This document shows positions 9,807 to 18,548 of a stretch of DNA of 64,000 bases, piece by piece (the stretch's first letter is position 1; every line of letters starts with the position of its first letter). The translations under genes were made by a program, and so were the position numbers. This DNA comes from Polyangium sp. 15x6. GTDB taxonomy: Bacteria; Myxococcota_A; Polyangia; Polyangiales; Polyangiaceae. The DNA lies in NCBI RefSeq assembly GCF_029960785.1, contig NZ_JASBQE010000010.1:124001-188000 (forward strand), read 5' to 3'. The notes under the pieces are model-generated. The model worked only from the letters and a program-made list of their open reading frames with translations. It did not search any database and was not told where the DNA came from.

Positions 9807-11033
9807 TCACCCCTTCACGCACACCACTTGTCGCAGCGTGCGCACGACCTCGACGAGGTCGCGCTGCGCATACATCACATCGTCGATCGACTTGTACGCG
9901 CCGGGCGTCTCGTCGATCACGTCCTCGTCCTTGCGGCACTCGATCCCGGCCGTCATGCGCGCGTGGTCCTCGAGCGAGAACGCCCGCTTCGCCGCCGAGC
10001 GCGACATCTTCCGACCCGCGCCGTGGCTACACGAGCAGAACGACTCGCGGTTTCCCAATCCACGAACGATGAAACTCTTCGCGCCCATGCTCCCGGGAAT
10101 GATCCCGAGCTCGCCCTCGCCTGCGCGCACCGCGCCCTTGCGCGTCACCCACACGTCCTTGCCGTAGTGGTGCTCCTTCGACACGTAGTTGTGGTGGCAG
10201 TTCACGGCCTCGTTCACGAGCTCGAACGGCGGCAAGAGCCCCGTCTTTCGCACAGCCATGATCGTCGCCTCCATCATCAACGCGCGGTTCGTCCGCGCGA
10301 ACTCCTGCGCCCAGGCGAGCGCGCGCCAGTACTGGCCGAACGTCTCGCTCCCATCGGGGATGTAGGCGAGGTCCGCGTTCGGCAGGTTGATGAACCACCG
10401 CTTCATGTCCTTCTTCGCGAGGTCGATGAAGTGGCTCCCGATGCGGTTTCCCACGCCGCGCGAACCCGAGTGCAGCATGAACCATACGTGGTCGCGCTCA
10501 TCGAGGCAGACCTCGATGAAGTGGTTCCCCGTCCCGAGCGTCCCGAGGTGCCCGATCGCCGTCGCGCGCCCGATCGACGGGTTTTCCTTCACGATCGCCT
10601 CGTAGCCGGGCGCGAGCTCTGCCCACGCCTTCTGCACGCGCTCGGGCGCGTCACCCCACGCGCCGCGGTCGCCGGGCCCGCCGTTGTTCGTGCGCCCGTG
10701 CGGCACCGCCGCCTCGATCGCGCTGCGGATCTCCTTCAGGTCGTCGGGGAGCTGCGAGGCCGTGAGCGTCGTCTCCACCGCGATCATCCCGCAGCCGATG
10801 TCCACACCCACCGCCGCCGGGATGATCGCGCCGTTCGTCGCGATCACGCTCCCGACCGTCGCGCCCTTCCCGGCGTGCACGTCGGGCATCACGGCGACCC
10901 ACTTGTGGAGGAAGGGCAGCGTCGCCAGGCGCCGGACCTGCTCTTCGGCCTCGCTCTCGAACGGCACGCCGCGCGTCCAGGCCTTGATCGGCACGCCGTC
11001 GGTCTCGAACGTCTGGTGGGTCGTCTCGCTCAT
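9807..11033 (-). CDS. rtcB: RNA-splicing ligase RtcB
   Basis: A 408-residue RtcB, the usual size. Visible landmarks are MPDVHAGKGATVGSV, GVDIGCGM (metal-binding Cys), FMLHSGSRGVGN and NCHHNYVSKEH (metal-binding His), and CSCSHGAGRKMSR with the nucleophilic His that takes GMP. It joins RNA with 2',3'-cyclic phosphate or 3'-phosphate ends to 5'-OH ends using GTP and Mn2+, typically in tRNA or rRNA repair. It is divergent from rtcR and preceded by a good sigma-54 promoter, the arrangement known for the E. coli and Salmonella rtc systems. Confidence 0.96.
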   Translation of the reverse strand: MSETTHQTFETDGVPIKAWTRGVPFESEAEEQVRRLATLPFLHKWVAVMPDVHAGKGATVGSVIATNGAIIPAAVGVDIGCGMIAVETTLTASQLPDDLKEIRSAIEAAVPHGRTNNGGPGDRGAWGDAPERVQKAWAELAPGYEAIVKENPSIGRATAIGHLGTLGTGNHFIEVCLDERDHVWFMLHSGSRGVGNRIGSHFIDLAKKDMKRWFINLPNADLAYIPDGSETFGQYWRALAWAQEFARTNRALMMEATIMAVRKTGLLPPFELVNEAVNCHHNYVSKEHHYGKDVWVTRKGAVRAGEGELGIIPGSMGAKSFIVRGLGNRESFCSCSHGAGRKMSRSAAKRAFSLEDHARMTAGIECRKDEDVIDETPGAYKSIDDVMYAQRDLVEVVRTLRQVVCVKG

Positions 11034-11077
11034 GGTCGCCTTGCCTTTCAGGTCACGGGTGGGACGCGGACCGGAAG

Positions 11078-11094
11078 AGCACGCCCCGTGCCTG
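11078..11094 (-). promoter_or_regulatory. Sigma-54 promoter of rtcBA
   Basis: Read on the minus strand this is CAGGCACGGGGCGTGCT. Against the sigma-54 consensus YTGGCACG-N4-TTGCW it matches the -24 GGCACG and the -12 TGC, with the invariant GG and GC exactly 10 nt apart. The predicted transcription start is near 11067, about 34 nt before the rtcB ATG. The divergent gene encodes RtcR, a sigma-54 activator. Confidence 0.85.
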
Positions 11095-11101
11095 GCTCCC
11101 G

Positions 11102-11148
11102 GGGCCCTTTTCGGGCCCGCGCATAGATGCCTGGATAAATTGCGATAC
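11102..11148 (-). promoter_or_regulatory. Possible RtcR-binding region upstream of rtcBA
   Basis: Between the -24 box and the rtcR start lie two GGGCCC palindromes (11102-11107 and 11113-11118) and, at 11133-11148, GGATAAATTGCGATAC. The latter has one full GGATAA half like the inverted repeats upstream of the Y-RNA promoters, but its other half is poor, and it is centred only ~49 bp from the -24 GG instead of ~104. The assignment is tentative. Confidence 0.35.
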
Positions 11149-11187
11149 AGGGGACGAAGAACGTGCTATTCCGTCGCCCACATTACC

Positions 11188-12816
<1,629 letters not shown>

Positions 12817-12837
12817 GTCCAACCCGAGGACCCCCTC

Positions 12838-13632
12838 ATGCCGCTCGTCTCCCAGGACCTCGGTTTTTCCAGCCAGAACCCGCTCGCGCTCGCGGCCCTC
12901 TTCGTCTTGGGCTTCGTGGCATCGTCGATCAATGCCGTCGCCGGCGGCGGCTCCCTCCTCTCCTTTCCGGCCCTCGTCGCTTTCGGCGTCCCCCCGCTCG
13001 CCGCGAATGCCACGAACTCGGTCGCTCTCTGGCCCGGCGCGCTCGCCAGCGCCTTTGGCTTCCGCGACCAGCTCGCGCGCACGAAGTCCCATTTGCGTTA
13101 TCTCACGCCCCCCACGATCGTGGGCGCGCTCTTCGGCGCGTGGCTCCTCACGCACACGCCCGAGCGCCTCTTCGATTTCGTCGTCCCGCTCCTCGTCCTC
13201 ACCGCCACGCTCCTCCTCGCCTTCCAGGCGCGCATTCGCAAGGCCGTGCTCGGGAAGAAGGCCCGCGTCCCCGTCGCGCTCGGGATCGTCCTTCAGTTCC
13301 TGGTCAGCGTGTACGGCGGCTATTTCGGGGCCGGGATGGGCATCGTCATGCTCGCCGTCTTTGGCCTCTTCATCGAAGGGACGCTGCACGAGCTCAATGC
13401 GATGAAGGCCTGGCTCGGCGTGGCCATCAACCTCGTCGCTTCGATGTTTTTCCTCGGCGAAGGCCTGCTCTGGCTCGTCCCCGGCTTCGCCGTCATGGCC
13501 GGCGCCATCGCGGGCGGTTACTTCTCCGCGCGTTTCTCGCAACGCATCGACCCCGACAAACTGCGCCGGGGCATCGTGGTGCTGGGCCTCGCCATGACGG
13601 CCTGGTTTTCTCGGGCCGCCTTCTTCCCCTGA
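12838..13632 (+). CDS. TauE/SafE family membrane exporter
   Basis: A 264-residue integral membrane protein with about eight hydrophobic segments. The family signature in the first helix pair is clear (SSINAVAGGGSLLSFPAL, NATNSVALWPGA), and the repeat half has YGGYFGAGMGIVMLA. TauE/SafE proteins export sulfite, sulfoacetate or related organic anions; the substrate cannot be read from sequence. It starts 21 bases after rtcR, so cotranscription is possible, but a functional link is not shown. Its TGA is the first half of a TGATCA palindrome whose second half is the stop of the convergent gene. Confidence 0.88.
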   Translation: MPLVSQDLGFSSQNPLALAALFVLGFVASSINAVAGGGSLLSFPALVAFGVPPLAANATNSVALWPGALASAFGFRDQLARTKSHLRYLTPPTIVGALFGAWLLTHTPERLFDFVVPLLVLTATLLLAFQARIRKAVLGKKARVPVALGIVLQFLVSVYGGYFGAGMGIVMLAVFGLFIEGTLHELNAMKAWLGVAINLVASMFFLGEGLLWLVPGFAVMAGAIAGGYFSARFSQRIDPDKLRRGIVVLGLAMTAWFSRAAFFP

Positions 13633-15138
13633 TCAGGGCGCCTCGGCGGGCCTGCGCACGAGCCTCCGCTGGAGGCTCGAACCAGGCCCGTACCCCTCGG
13701 GCCCCACCGAGAGCTGCTCTTGATCGAAGAGCAAGACCACGTCGCCGCCCTCCGCCCACGCGACCGCCAGCCCAAAATCGTTTCCGGATCCGCCGAACGC
13801 CTTGGCCGAGCGCACCTCTCCCTCGGACGACAGCACCGAGAGCCACGCGTCGAGGGTGGCCCCGTCGAACGACGTTCCATGATGCCATGTGCGGCGAATC
13901 CGCTTCGCCTGGAGGGTCGTCCCGGAAACCTTCATCTCGGCCTCGAACGTCCCGAAGAGCGCGATACGGCCGCTCGGATCCACGTCCAGGGCCGATACTC
14001 CGTCATTCCTCGTCCCTCCGAAGGACTTCGCCCACAGGGCCGCGCCATTCCGATCGAGCTTCACGATCATCGCGTCGTTGCCCCCATTCGAACGAAGCGA
14101 CATTCCCGCGAGCTTGATCCCGCCGGTGAATCGACCGGCCGCGACGACCTCGCCGCCCGTCGTCGTCCGGAGCACTTCGACGCGCGCCTTGCCTTCGATC
14201 GGCGCCTCCCACGCCTTCTGCCCGAACGGCGCGAACGAGACGATCCGCGCGGCGCCGCAATCCGGCCTTTTGAATTCATCCTCGAGCCCACCCGCGACGT
14301 ACGCGACATGGACCGCCGATGACCCCTCGGTCGCAATCCGAGGCTCGCGCTCGTCCGTCGGGCCCCCCAGCCGGAGCGCATCGATCGGCTTTCCCTCGGA
14401 CGAAATGCGCGCGACGAACACGTCGAGCCCGCCCGCGCTTTCGAGCCTCTGCTTTCCTACCTTCACGGATCCCACGAACGTCCCCACGACGTAAATGTCC
14501 CCAGCCGCGTCCACAGCCACGTCCGTCGCCTTCAGCCCCCATTCGAACTGGAACACCCAAAGCGGGCCGCCCGACGCTCCGCGTTTCTCGACGTGGGCTC
14601 CCCCGACAACCACGATATCGGACGCTGCGTCGAAGACGACGGCCGTCGCGTTCCTCTTGTCCCCGGCCAGGTCCCAGGCCTTTTGCCCCTCGCGATCGAA
14701 CCGCTCGAGCCAGGCATCCTGGAGCCCGACCACGGCCCCGCCCCCGCCCTTGTCGAGCGCGACCGCGCGCGGCGACGAGACGAAAAAACGGCCGTCGCCG
14801 AGCGGCCGATCGTAACGCGCGGCCGCGTCGCTGAACGAGGCCGCGACCCAGCGCTGCCGATCGAACGGCAGGACGCACGGCATTCGCCCCGTGCACGGCC
14901 CGGAAAAACCATCGAACCGCGACCCCGGGTGCGGATGCCCGACGATCCGCAACGCCGCACCTTTCCCCATCACGTCCAGGCAATCGACCCCGCACCCTTC
15001 TTTCGGCATCGAGACCCGCATCTCGCCGCTCCCGATGCCGTTCGTCACAACGAACAACGCGGGCGCGGACGGGACCGTCGGCGCGGCGCAGCCCGCCGCG
15101 AACGCGAGCCATCCCGCGAGGAGTGCCACGTGCTTCAT
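13633..15138 (-). CDS. Lipoprotein with beta-propeller-like repeats
   Basis: A 501-residue protein starting MKHVALLAGWLAFAAGCAAP, a lipoprotein signal. The mature part has an Ig-like Cys-containing segment (PKEGCGVDCLDVMG), then repeats of the type GDIYVVGTFVGSVKVG, GEVVAAGRFTGGIKLAG and GRIALFGTFEAEMKVSG. This SBBP-like beta-propeller pattern is frequent in myxobacterial surface proteins. The start ATG overlaps the stop of the upstream HEAT-repeat gene (ATGA). Function unknown; it is probably exposed on the cell surface. Confidence 0.75.
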   Translation of the reverse strand: MKHVALLAGWLAFAAGCAAPTVPSAPALFVVTNGIGSGEMRVSMPKEGCGVDCLDVMGKGAALRIVGHPHPGSRFDGFSGPCTGRMPCVLPFDRQRWVAASFSDAAARYDRPLGDGRFFVSSPRAVALDKGGGGAVVGLQDAWLERFDREGQKAWDLAGDKRNATAVVFDAASDIVVVGGAHVEKRGASGGPLWVFQFEWGLKATDVAVDAAGDIYVVGTFVGSVKVGKQRLESAGGLDVFVARISSEGKPIDALRLGGPTDEREPRIATEGSSAVHVAYVAGGLEDEFKRPDCGAARIVSFAPFGQKAWEAPIEGKARVEVLRTTTGGEVVAAGRFTGGIKLAGMSLRSNGGNDAMIVKLDRNGAALWAKSFGGTRNDGVSALDVDPSGRIALFGTFEAEMKVSGTTLQAKRIRRTWHHGTSFDGATLDAWLSVLSSEGEVRSAKAFGGSGNDFGLAVAWAEGGDVVLLFDQEQLSVGPEGYGPGSSLQRRLVRRPAEAP

Positions 15139-15683
15139 TGCAAGGCCCGCAGAAGCGCCGCGGCCCGCGCTCGCACGTCTTCGTTCGGATCGTCTTCCGC
15201 CATCGGCTCGGCGATCCCGGCGAATTCGCGCCACCGCGCCTGCTCCATCGCGTAAATCGCCGCCCGCCGGACGCCCGCGTCCCGGTGATTCGCGAGATCC
15301 CCGAAGCAGCCGAAGAGCTCCGGATCGAACGTCGGCCCGGCCGTCACCGCGAGCTTGTACGCCGCCCAGATCCCCTCGGCCTCGGTCCGCGCTTCGCTGC
15401 AAAGCGTGATGATCTCGGCGCGCTCGTACACCGGCAGGCTCCGCCGGATGAGCTCGATCGTGGGCTCGCACCGCGGCCCGTCGAGGTCGAACCACTTGAG
15501 CCCGAGCCGGTGATCGTCCACGTATCGGATGCGGCAATCGCTCGCGGGCGTCGCCCACTCGTAGACGAGCGGCTGATGGTCGAGCGGCTCGATGCGGTTC
15601 CACAGGAACCAGTTCCCCTGGGCGAGCTGCCGGACCACCTCCGTCTGTACCCCATCCTTGAGCAGAAGCCGCCTCGCCTGCAT
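15135..15683 (-). CDS. HEAT-repeat-like cytoplasmic protein
   Basis: A 182-residue protein starting MQARRLLLKDGVQTEVV. The second half is helical with a HEAT-like rhythm (FGDLANHRDAGVRRAAIYAMEQ, AEDDPNEDVRARAAALLRAL). The first half has a strand-rich region with conserved Trp (GNWFLWNRIEP, WATPASDCRIRYVDD). There is no signal peptide. It is translationally coupled to the propeller lipoprotein through a 4-base overlap. Role unknown. Confidence 0.65.
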   Translation of the reverse strand: MQARRLLLKDGVQTEVVRQLAQGNWFLWNRIEPLDHQPLVYEWATPASDCRIRYVDDHRLGLKWFDLDGPRCEPTIELIRRSLPVYERAEIITLCSEARTEAEGIWAAYKLAVTAGPTFDPELFGCFGDLANHRDAGVRRAAIYAMEQARWREFAGIAEPMAEDDPNEDVRARAAALLRALQ

Positions 15684-15779
15684 CCCTCGCCTCCGAGCGC
15701 CGATGGTACAGGCCACACCCGGGACGTCAATCCCGTCGCGGGAGCCGCTTCCCGCGACGGCGCTGCGCTTGAGCGCTGG

Positions 15780-15813
15780 GGATAATCTTTATCCGATGGG
15801 ATAGTACCTCTCC
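15780..15813 (+). promoter_or_regulatory. Tandem inverted-repeat activator site upstream of Y-RNA cluster 1
   Basis: GGATAATCTTTATCC (15780-15794) is a perfect 6-3-6 inverted repeat. After 4 bases a second, weaker copy follows: GGATAGTACCTCTCC (15799-15813). The first repeat is centred ~105 bp upstream of the -24 GG of the sigma-54 promoter, the usual distance of an enhancer-type activator site. The same tandem layout with the same 4-base gap occurs upstream of cluster 2, and a single copy upstream of the YB3-rsr unit. RtcR is the likely binder (inference). Confidence 0.65.
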
Positions 15814-15889
15814 CGAGCATCGGGCCGTCCTTGGCGAACCAGTTCACCCGATCCGGCCGATAACGGACCGTCATGGGTTCCTGGCGGGC

Positions 15890-15906
15890 CTGGCACGGCG
15901 CCTGCT
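15890..15906 (+). promoter_or_regulatory. Sigma-54 promoter of Y-RNA cluster 1
   Basis: CTGGCACGGCGCCTGCT matches the sigma-54 consensus at all but one position (C for T before TGC), with the -24 GG and -12 GC exactly 10 nt apart. Predicted transcription start near 15916, about 10 nt before the tRNA-like 5' end. Confidence 0.87.
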
Positions 15907-15925
15907 TCAGGCGGAACACGAAGAC

Positions 15926-16050
15926 GCCAGGATAGCTCAGTGGTAGAGCACGTAAAACACCTTGGCCGGTTTTCTCCGGCGACGGCAGTGATGGCCAGGG
16001 TTACTTCCATTTCAAGGACGTGGTCGCGGGTTCGAATCCCGCTCCTGGTA
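15926..16050 (+). ncRNA. Candidate tRNA-mimic Y RNA, copy YA1
   Basis: A 125-nt RNA with all outer parts of a tRNA: acceptor stem GCCAGGA/UCCUGGU (G1-U72 wobble), D arm GCUC-AGUGGUA-GAGC, anticodon-like arm CUUCC-AUUUCAA-GGACG (16004-16020), 5-nt variable loop, T arm GCGGG-UUCGAAU-CCCGC, then A. About 54 nt sit between the D arm and the anticodon-like arm. They fold as stem CCUUGGCC/GGCCAGGG (15960-15967 with 15993-16000), an internal loop GGUUUUCU/CAGUGAU, and CCG-GCGA-CGG with a GNRA tetraloop. The internal loop is shared with the YB RNAs nearby. Bacterial Y RNAs near rsr and rtc genes are known to mimic tRNA; the permuted internal position of the Ro site is the unusual part. CC but not CCA is encoded after the A. 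Confidence 0.82.
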
Positions 16051-16051
16051 C

Positions 16052-16087
16052 CGCGAAGGGTTCGGGTTCCCCCTCGTTCCCTTCGCG
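16052..16087 (+). other. Hairpin between YA1 and YB1
   Basis: CGCGAAGGG and CCCTTCGCG form a perfect 9-bp inverted repeat with an 18-nt loop, placed directly after the tRNA-like RNA and before YB1. The same hairpin occurs in cluster 2. It has no T-run, so it is more likely a processing or spacer element than a terminator. Confidence 0.55.
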
Positions 16088-16092
16088 CGCTA

Positions 16093-16182
16093 GCTCCCCG
16101 GGCAGTGAGGCTCGCGGTTCCTTCGTTTTGGGTACGAATAAAGACCCCGCGGCCAGTTTTCTCCCGGGGAGCGAGCGTTTTT
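16093..16182 (+). ncRNA. Candidate simple Y RNA, copy YB1, with terminator
   Basis: The ends pair perfectly: GCUCCCCGGG (16093-16102) with CCCGGGGAGC (16163-16172). Next comes an internal loop CAGUGA (16103-16108) / AGUUUUCU (16155-16162), then an upper stem GGC-CGCGG/CCGCG-GCC with one bulged U, then a distal hairpin UUCGU/ACGAA. CAGUGA resembles the conserved GUAGUG-type strand of the Ro-binding helix of metazoan Y RNAs. The same core is found in YB2 and YB3. The terminal stem followed by TTTTT at 16178-16182 can act as a Rho-independent terminator of cluster 1. Confidence 0.8.
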
Positions 16183-16226
16183 CGTGCGAGCTGTCTCAAG
16201 AGCTCGCTACAGCGGTGCCCTCGATC

Positions 16227-16631
16227 TCAGTCGTCATCATCACCCCCGTAGTTGCCGCCGCTCTTCGGCGAGCAAGACAACTGGATATTGTAGAACACGT
16301 CCTTGCACTCCGCCACGCGATACGCCCCGGCCTCGGCGTCCGTGCACGAGAACTGCTGGAGCCGCTTCACGCACGCCTCCACATCCACCTTCGGACTGCA
16401 CCCGCCGGCGTCGTTGCACGCGTCGGTCTCGTAGCCGCAGACCTCGGAGTCCTCAACCGGGGGCAGGTTGCTGCATCCTGCGCGCACGCCGTTCACCGCG
16501 TCAACGAGCTTCTGGCAGGCGTCTTTGCCATTGAACTCGTCCTCGTCGCAGCTACAGCCCACGCCGATCAGGGCAGCGAGGGCAAAGGTGAACGTCAGAG
16601 CGAGCGCGCGGGTCAAGTTTTTCATTCGCAT
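16227..16631 (-). CDS. Small Cys-rich lipoprotein
   Basis: A 134-residue protein, MRMKNLTRALALTFTFALAAL then GVGCSC, a lipoprotein signal. The mature part has about ten Cys (KDACQKL, AGCSNLP, EVCGYETDACND, GCSPKV, EACVKRL, FSCTD, AECKD, LSCSP) and a Gly/Asp-rich tail. GGAG lies 5 nt before the first ATG, favouring 16631. Proteins of this type are common and functionally unknown in myxobacteria. Confidence 0.7.
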   Translation of the reverse strand: MRMKNLTRALALTFTFALAALIGVGCSCDEDEFNGKDACQKLVDAVNGVRAGCSNLPPVEDSEVCGYETDACNDAGGCSPKVDVEACVKRLQQFSCTDAEAGAYRVAECKDVFYNIQLSCSPKSGGNYGGDDDD

Positions 16632-16779
16632 TGAAGCTCCTTACCTAAGGCCGGACGAGCCGGTGCGCCGACCCTACCCAAGAAGCCTCCGTCGGTAAAG
16701 CACGGACGCACGAATCCATCGCCGGTCAGGAACACAAGTCCGACCCTCATTTCGACCCCAACCACGCCGGTTCGAACAC

Positions 16780-17563
16780 CTATCCCGGCGTGAGACAGAG
16801 AGCCAAGAGCTCGCTGCGGCTGGCCACGCCGAAATGGCGGTGCAGCGTCTTCACGTAATCGTGCACGGTGTACTGGCTCAGGCCGAGCTCCGCGGCGATC
16901 TGCTTCTCGCTGAGGCCCCGCGCGAGGACGCGCAGCGTTTCCTGCAGGCGCGGGGAGAGGCCTTTCAGCCGCGCGGCGGGCACGCCCGGCGGCTCGTGCA
17001 GGAAGCTGCATTCCTCGTGGAACACCGCGACGAGCTGGCGCTCGCGCTCGGAGAAGGCCCGCTCGCCCCAGGGGCGATGGAGCGAAATGACGCGCGCGGG
17101 CTCCCCGCTGCTTCGATGCATGCTGTAAATGAAATCGTCGCTGTCGCCTGGGCGGCGCAGCTCCTGCACGTGCGCCGAGCCATACCACGCGCGGTCCTCC
17201 ACGAGCTCTGCTCGCGTGAATGTGCAGACGGGCCCCTGCGCCCGCGCCGCGAGCTCGGGCAGTGAAGGGTCCTCCGCCGTCCGCTCCCCCGATTGCACAT
17301 ACGAGCGGAAAAGCTCGCGCGATCTGGAATCCGCGAATCCCACGTCGAGCAGATTCTCGATGGCGATGGCCCCCCGCGCCGCCCGTCACGTGGACGTTGC
17401 TCCACATCCCCACTTTTGCGCCCACCAGCGCACAGAGCCCTTCCAGCGCGTGCCGCCGCTGCGCCTCCGACCCTCGCGGCAAGTCGCGCAGCTCGTGGGT
17501 CAGCCGGAGCAGCCGTCGTAGCTCCTCGACCCGAACCATGTCCCTCGCGTTATCAGCGGGCAT
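16780..17563 (-). CDS. LuxR-family regulator, frameshifted in a six-base G run
   Basis: The N-terminal 64 residues (MPADNARDMVRVEELRR to WSNVHVTGGAGG) and the C-terminal part (from AIENLLDVGFADSRSRELF to the stop at 16780) lie in different frames. The switch falls at the run of six C at 17370-17375 (G on the coding strand); removing one base joins the two into one protein of about 260 residues. The C-terminus is a LuxR-type HTH (GLSPRLQETLRVLARGLSEKQIAAELG, then YTVHDYVKTLHRHFGV). The middle looks like a GAF-type sensor. Either the gene is inactivated, the run is a sequencing error, or it varies in phase. Confidence 0.72.
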
Positions 17564-17705
17564 GCGCGCACCTCGACCGTGCCCGCCGAGTCTACCTCAT
17601 CCGCCAGCGCCGTACCCCCTGTTCTGGGGGATGGGCCCGCGCCGCATCGCCCGCCATGATGCGACTCGTCGGGTGGGGCCACGCCCCGACAAACGAGGAG
17701 GACAT

Positions 17706-18056
17706 ATGCGCAAGCTTCAAGGTCTCATTCTTTCTCTCGCGAGCATCGTGATTCTGACCGCGTGCGGCGCCATTGCGGAGGGCGAGCAAGCCCCCGCCGA
17801 GCAGGACGAAGGTGCGGTGCTGGAAGCGGAACAGGCGCTCTGCGGATTGCCGTCCACCGCGGGGTGCGACGAGCCTGCGGTTCCGGTCCCGGAGGGGACC
17901 CTCTGCGAACTCCCGAACGGCTTCGATTTCAAGTATCACTGCGGCAACAAGGGCACGGCGGGCTGCAGGGTCTTCGACTGCACGGCCGGAGGGACTTGGT
18001 ACACGGCGACGGCCGGCCCCGCCTGCGAAGATCTCGTCGCGCTCTACTGCCATTGA
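17706..18056 (+). CDS. Small Cys-containing lipoprotein
   Basis: A 116-residue protein with a strong ribosome site (GGAGGAC 5 nt before the ATG). The signal peptide MRKLQGLILSLASIVILTACG has a clear lipobox. The mature part is acidic, then contains eight Cys (LCGLPS, GCDEP, TLCELP, YHCGN, GCRVFDC, ACEDL, LYCH), suggesting a disulfide-stabilised small domain. It is divergent from the LuxR-type gene; the intergenic hairpin CCCCC-TGTTCT-GGGGG at 17615-17630 could be an operator. Function unknown. Confidence 0.65.
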   Translation: MRKLQGLILSLASIVILTACGAIAEGEQAPAEQDEGAVLEAEQALCGLPSTAGCDEPAVPVPEGTLCELPNGFDFKYHCGNKGTAGCRVFDCTAGGTWYTATAGPACEDLVALYCH

Positions 18057-18128
18057 CACGCCGCGGCCGCTTCGGGCGAACCTTCGCCCCCGCCCGCTCC
18101 ATGCCCCGCCTCCGCGTATGAGCCTACA

Positions 18129-18162
18129 GGATAGGACTTATCCTCGTGGATAATTCTCCTCC
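18129..18162 (+). promoter_or_regulatory. Tandem inverted-repeat activator site upstream of Y-RNA cluster 2
   Basis: GGATAGGACTTATCC (18129-18143), 4 bases, then GGATAATTCTCCTCC (18148-18162). The first repeat is centred ~104 bp upstream of the -24 GG. Layout, spacing and distance match the site upstream of cluster 1, although most of the sequence between site and promoter has diverged. Confidence 0.62.
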
Positions 18163-18236
18163 CGGGCACCAGGCGTCCTTTCCGACCTGAACCACCAAAT
18201 CCGCTCCAAAACGGGCCTTGCGGGGTCCTGGCCGGC

Positions 18237-18253
18237 TTGGCACGCCGCCTGCT
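18237..18253 (+). promoter_or_regulatory. Sigma-54 promoter of Y-RNA cluster 2
   Basis: TTGGCACGCCGCCTGCT, with the same single deviation from consensus (C before TGC) as the cluster 1 promoter and the same 10-nt spacing of GG and GC. The distance to the tRNA-like 5' end (22 nt from the -12 GC) is within one base of that in cluster 1. Confidence 0.86.
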
Positions 18254-18273
18254 TCAAGGGGAAGCACGAAGAC

Positions 18274-18397
18274 GCCAGGATAGCTCAGTGGTAGAGCACG
18301 TAAAACACCTTGGCCGGTTTTCTCCGGTGACGGCAGTGATGGCCAGGGTTACTTCCATGAAAGGACGTGGTCGCGGGTTCGAATCCCGCTCCTGGTA
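18274..18397 (+). ncRNA. Candidate tRNA-mimic Y RNA, copy YA2
   Basis: Near-identical to YA1 (124 nt). The tetraloop changes from GCGA to GUGA, still a GNRA loop, and the anticodon-like loop is AUGAAA instead of AUUUCAA while the CUUCC/GGACG stem is kept. Acceptor, D arm, T arm, the CCUUGGCC/GGCCAGGG stem and the GGUUUUCU/CAGUGAU internal loop are unchanged. Changes confined to loops argue that the fold is under selection. The RNA is followed by A and encoded CC. Confidence 0.82.
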
Positions 18398-18398
18398 C

Positions 18399-18434
18399 CG
18401 CGAAGGGTTCGGGTTCCCCCTCGTTCCCTTCGCG
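18399..18434 (+). other. Hairpin between YA2 and YB2
   Basis: Same CGCGAAGGG / CCCTTCGCG 9-bp inverted repeat as in cluster 1, at the same place between the tRNA-like and the simple Y RNA. Confidence 0.55.
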
Positions 18435-18439
18435 CGCTA

Positions 18440-18527
18440 GCTCCCCGGGCAGTGAGGCTTGCGGTTCCTTCGTTTAGGGTACGAACAAGACCCCGCGGCC
18501 AATTTTCTCCCGAGGAGCGAGCGTTTT
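18440..18527 (+). ncRNA. Candidate simple Y RNA, copy YB2
   Basis: Terminal stem GCUCCCCGGG (18440-18449) with CCCGAGGAGC (18509-18518), one C-A mismatch. Internal loop CAGUGA / AAUUUUCU. Upper stem GGC-UGCGG/CCGCG-GCC keeps pairing through a U-G. Distal hairpin UUCGU/ACGAA. The T-run after the stem is only TTTT (18524-18527), weaker than in YB1, which fits read-through into YA3 22 bases later. Confidence 0.78.
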
Positions 18528-18548
18528 GGAAACAGAGAGACGATGAAT

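Noticed and set aside
15926-16050. YA RNAs as ordinary tRNAs with an intron
   Set aside because: The insert lies before the anticodon-like arm, not in the anticodon loop, is far too short for a group I intron, and contains a conserved GNRA-capped stem and the loop shared with the YB RNAs.
17240-17275. GGGCAGTGAAGG, like the core of the YB RNAs
   Set aside because: It lies inside the LuxR coding region; no partner strand ending in TCTCCC and no closing stem are found around it.
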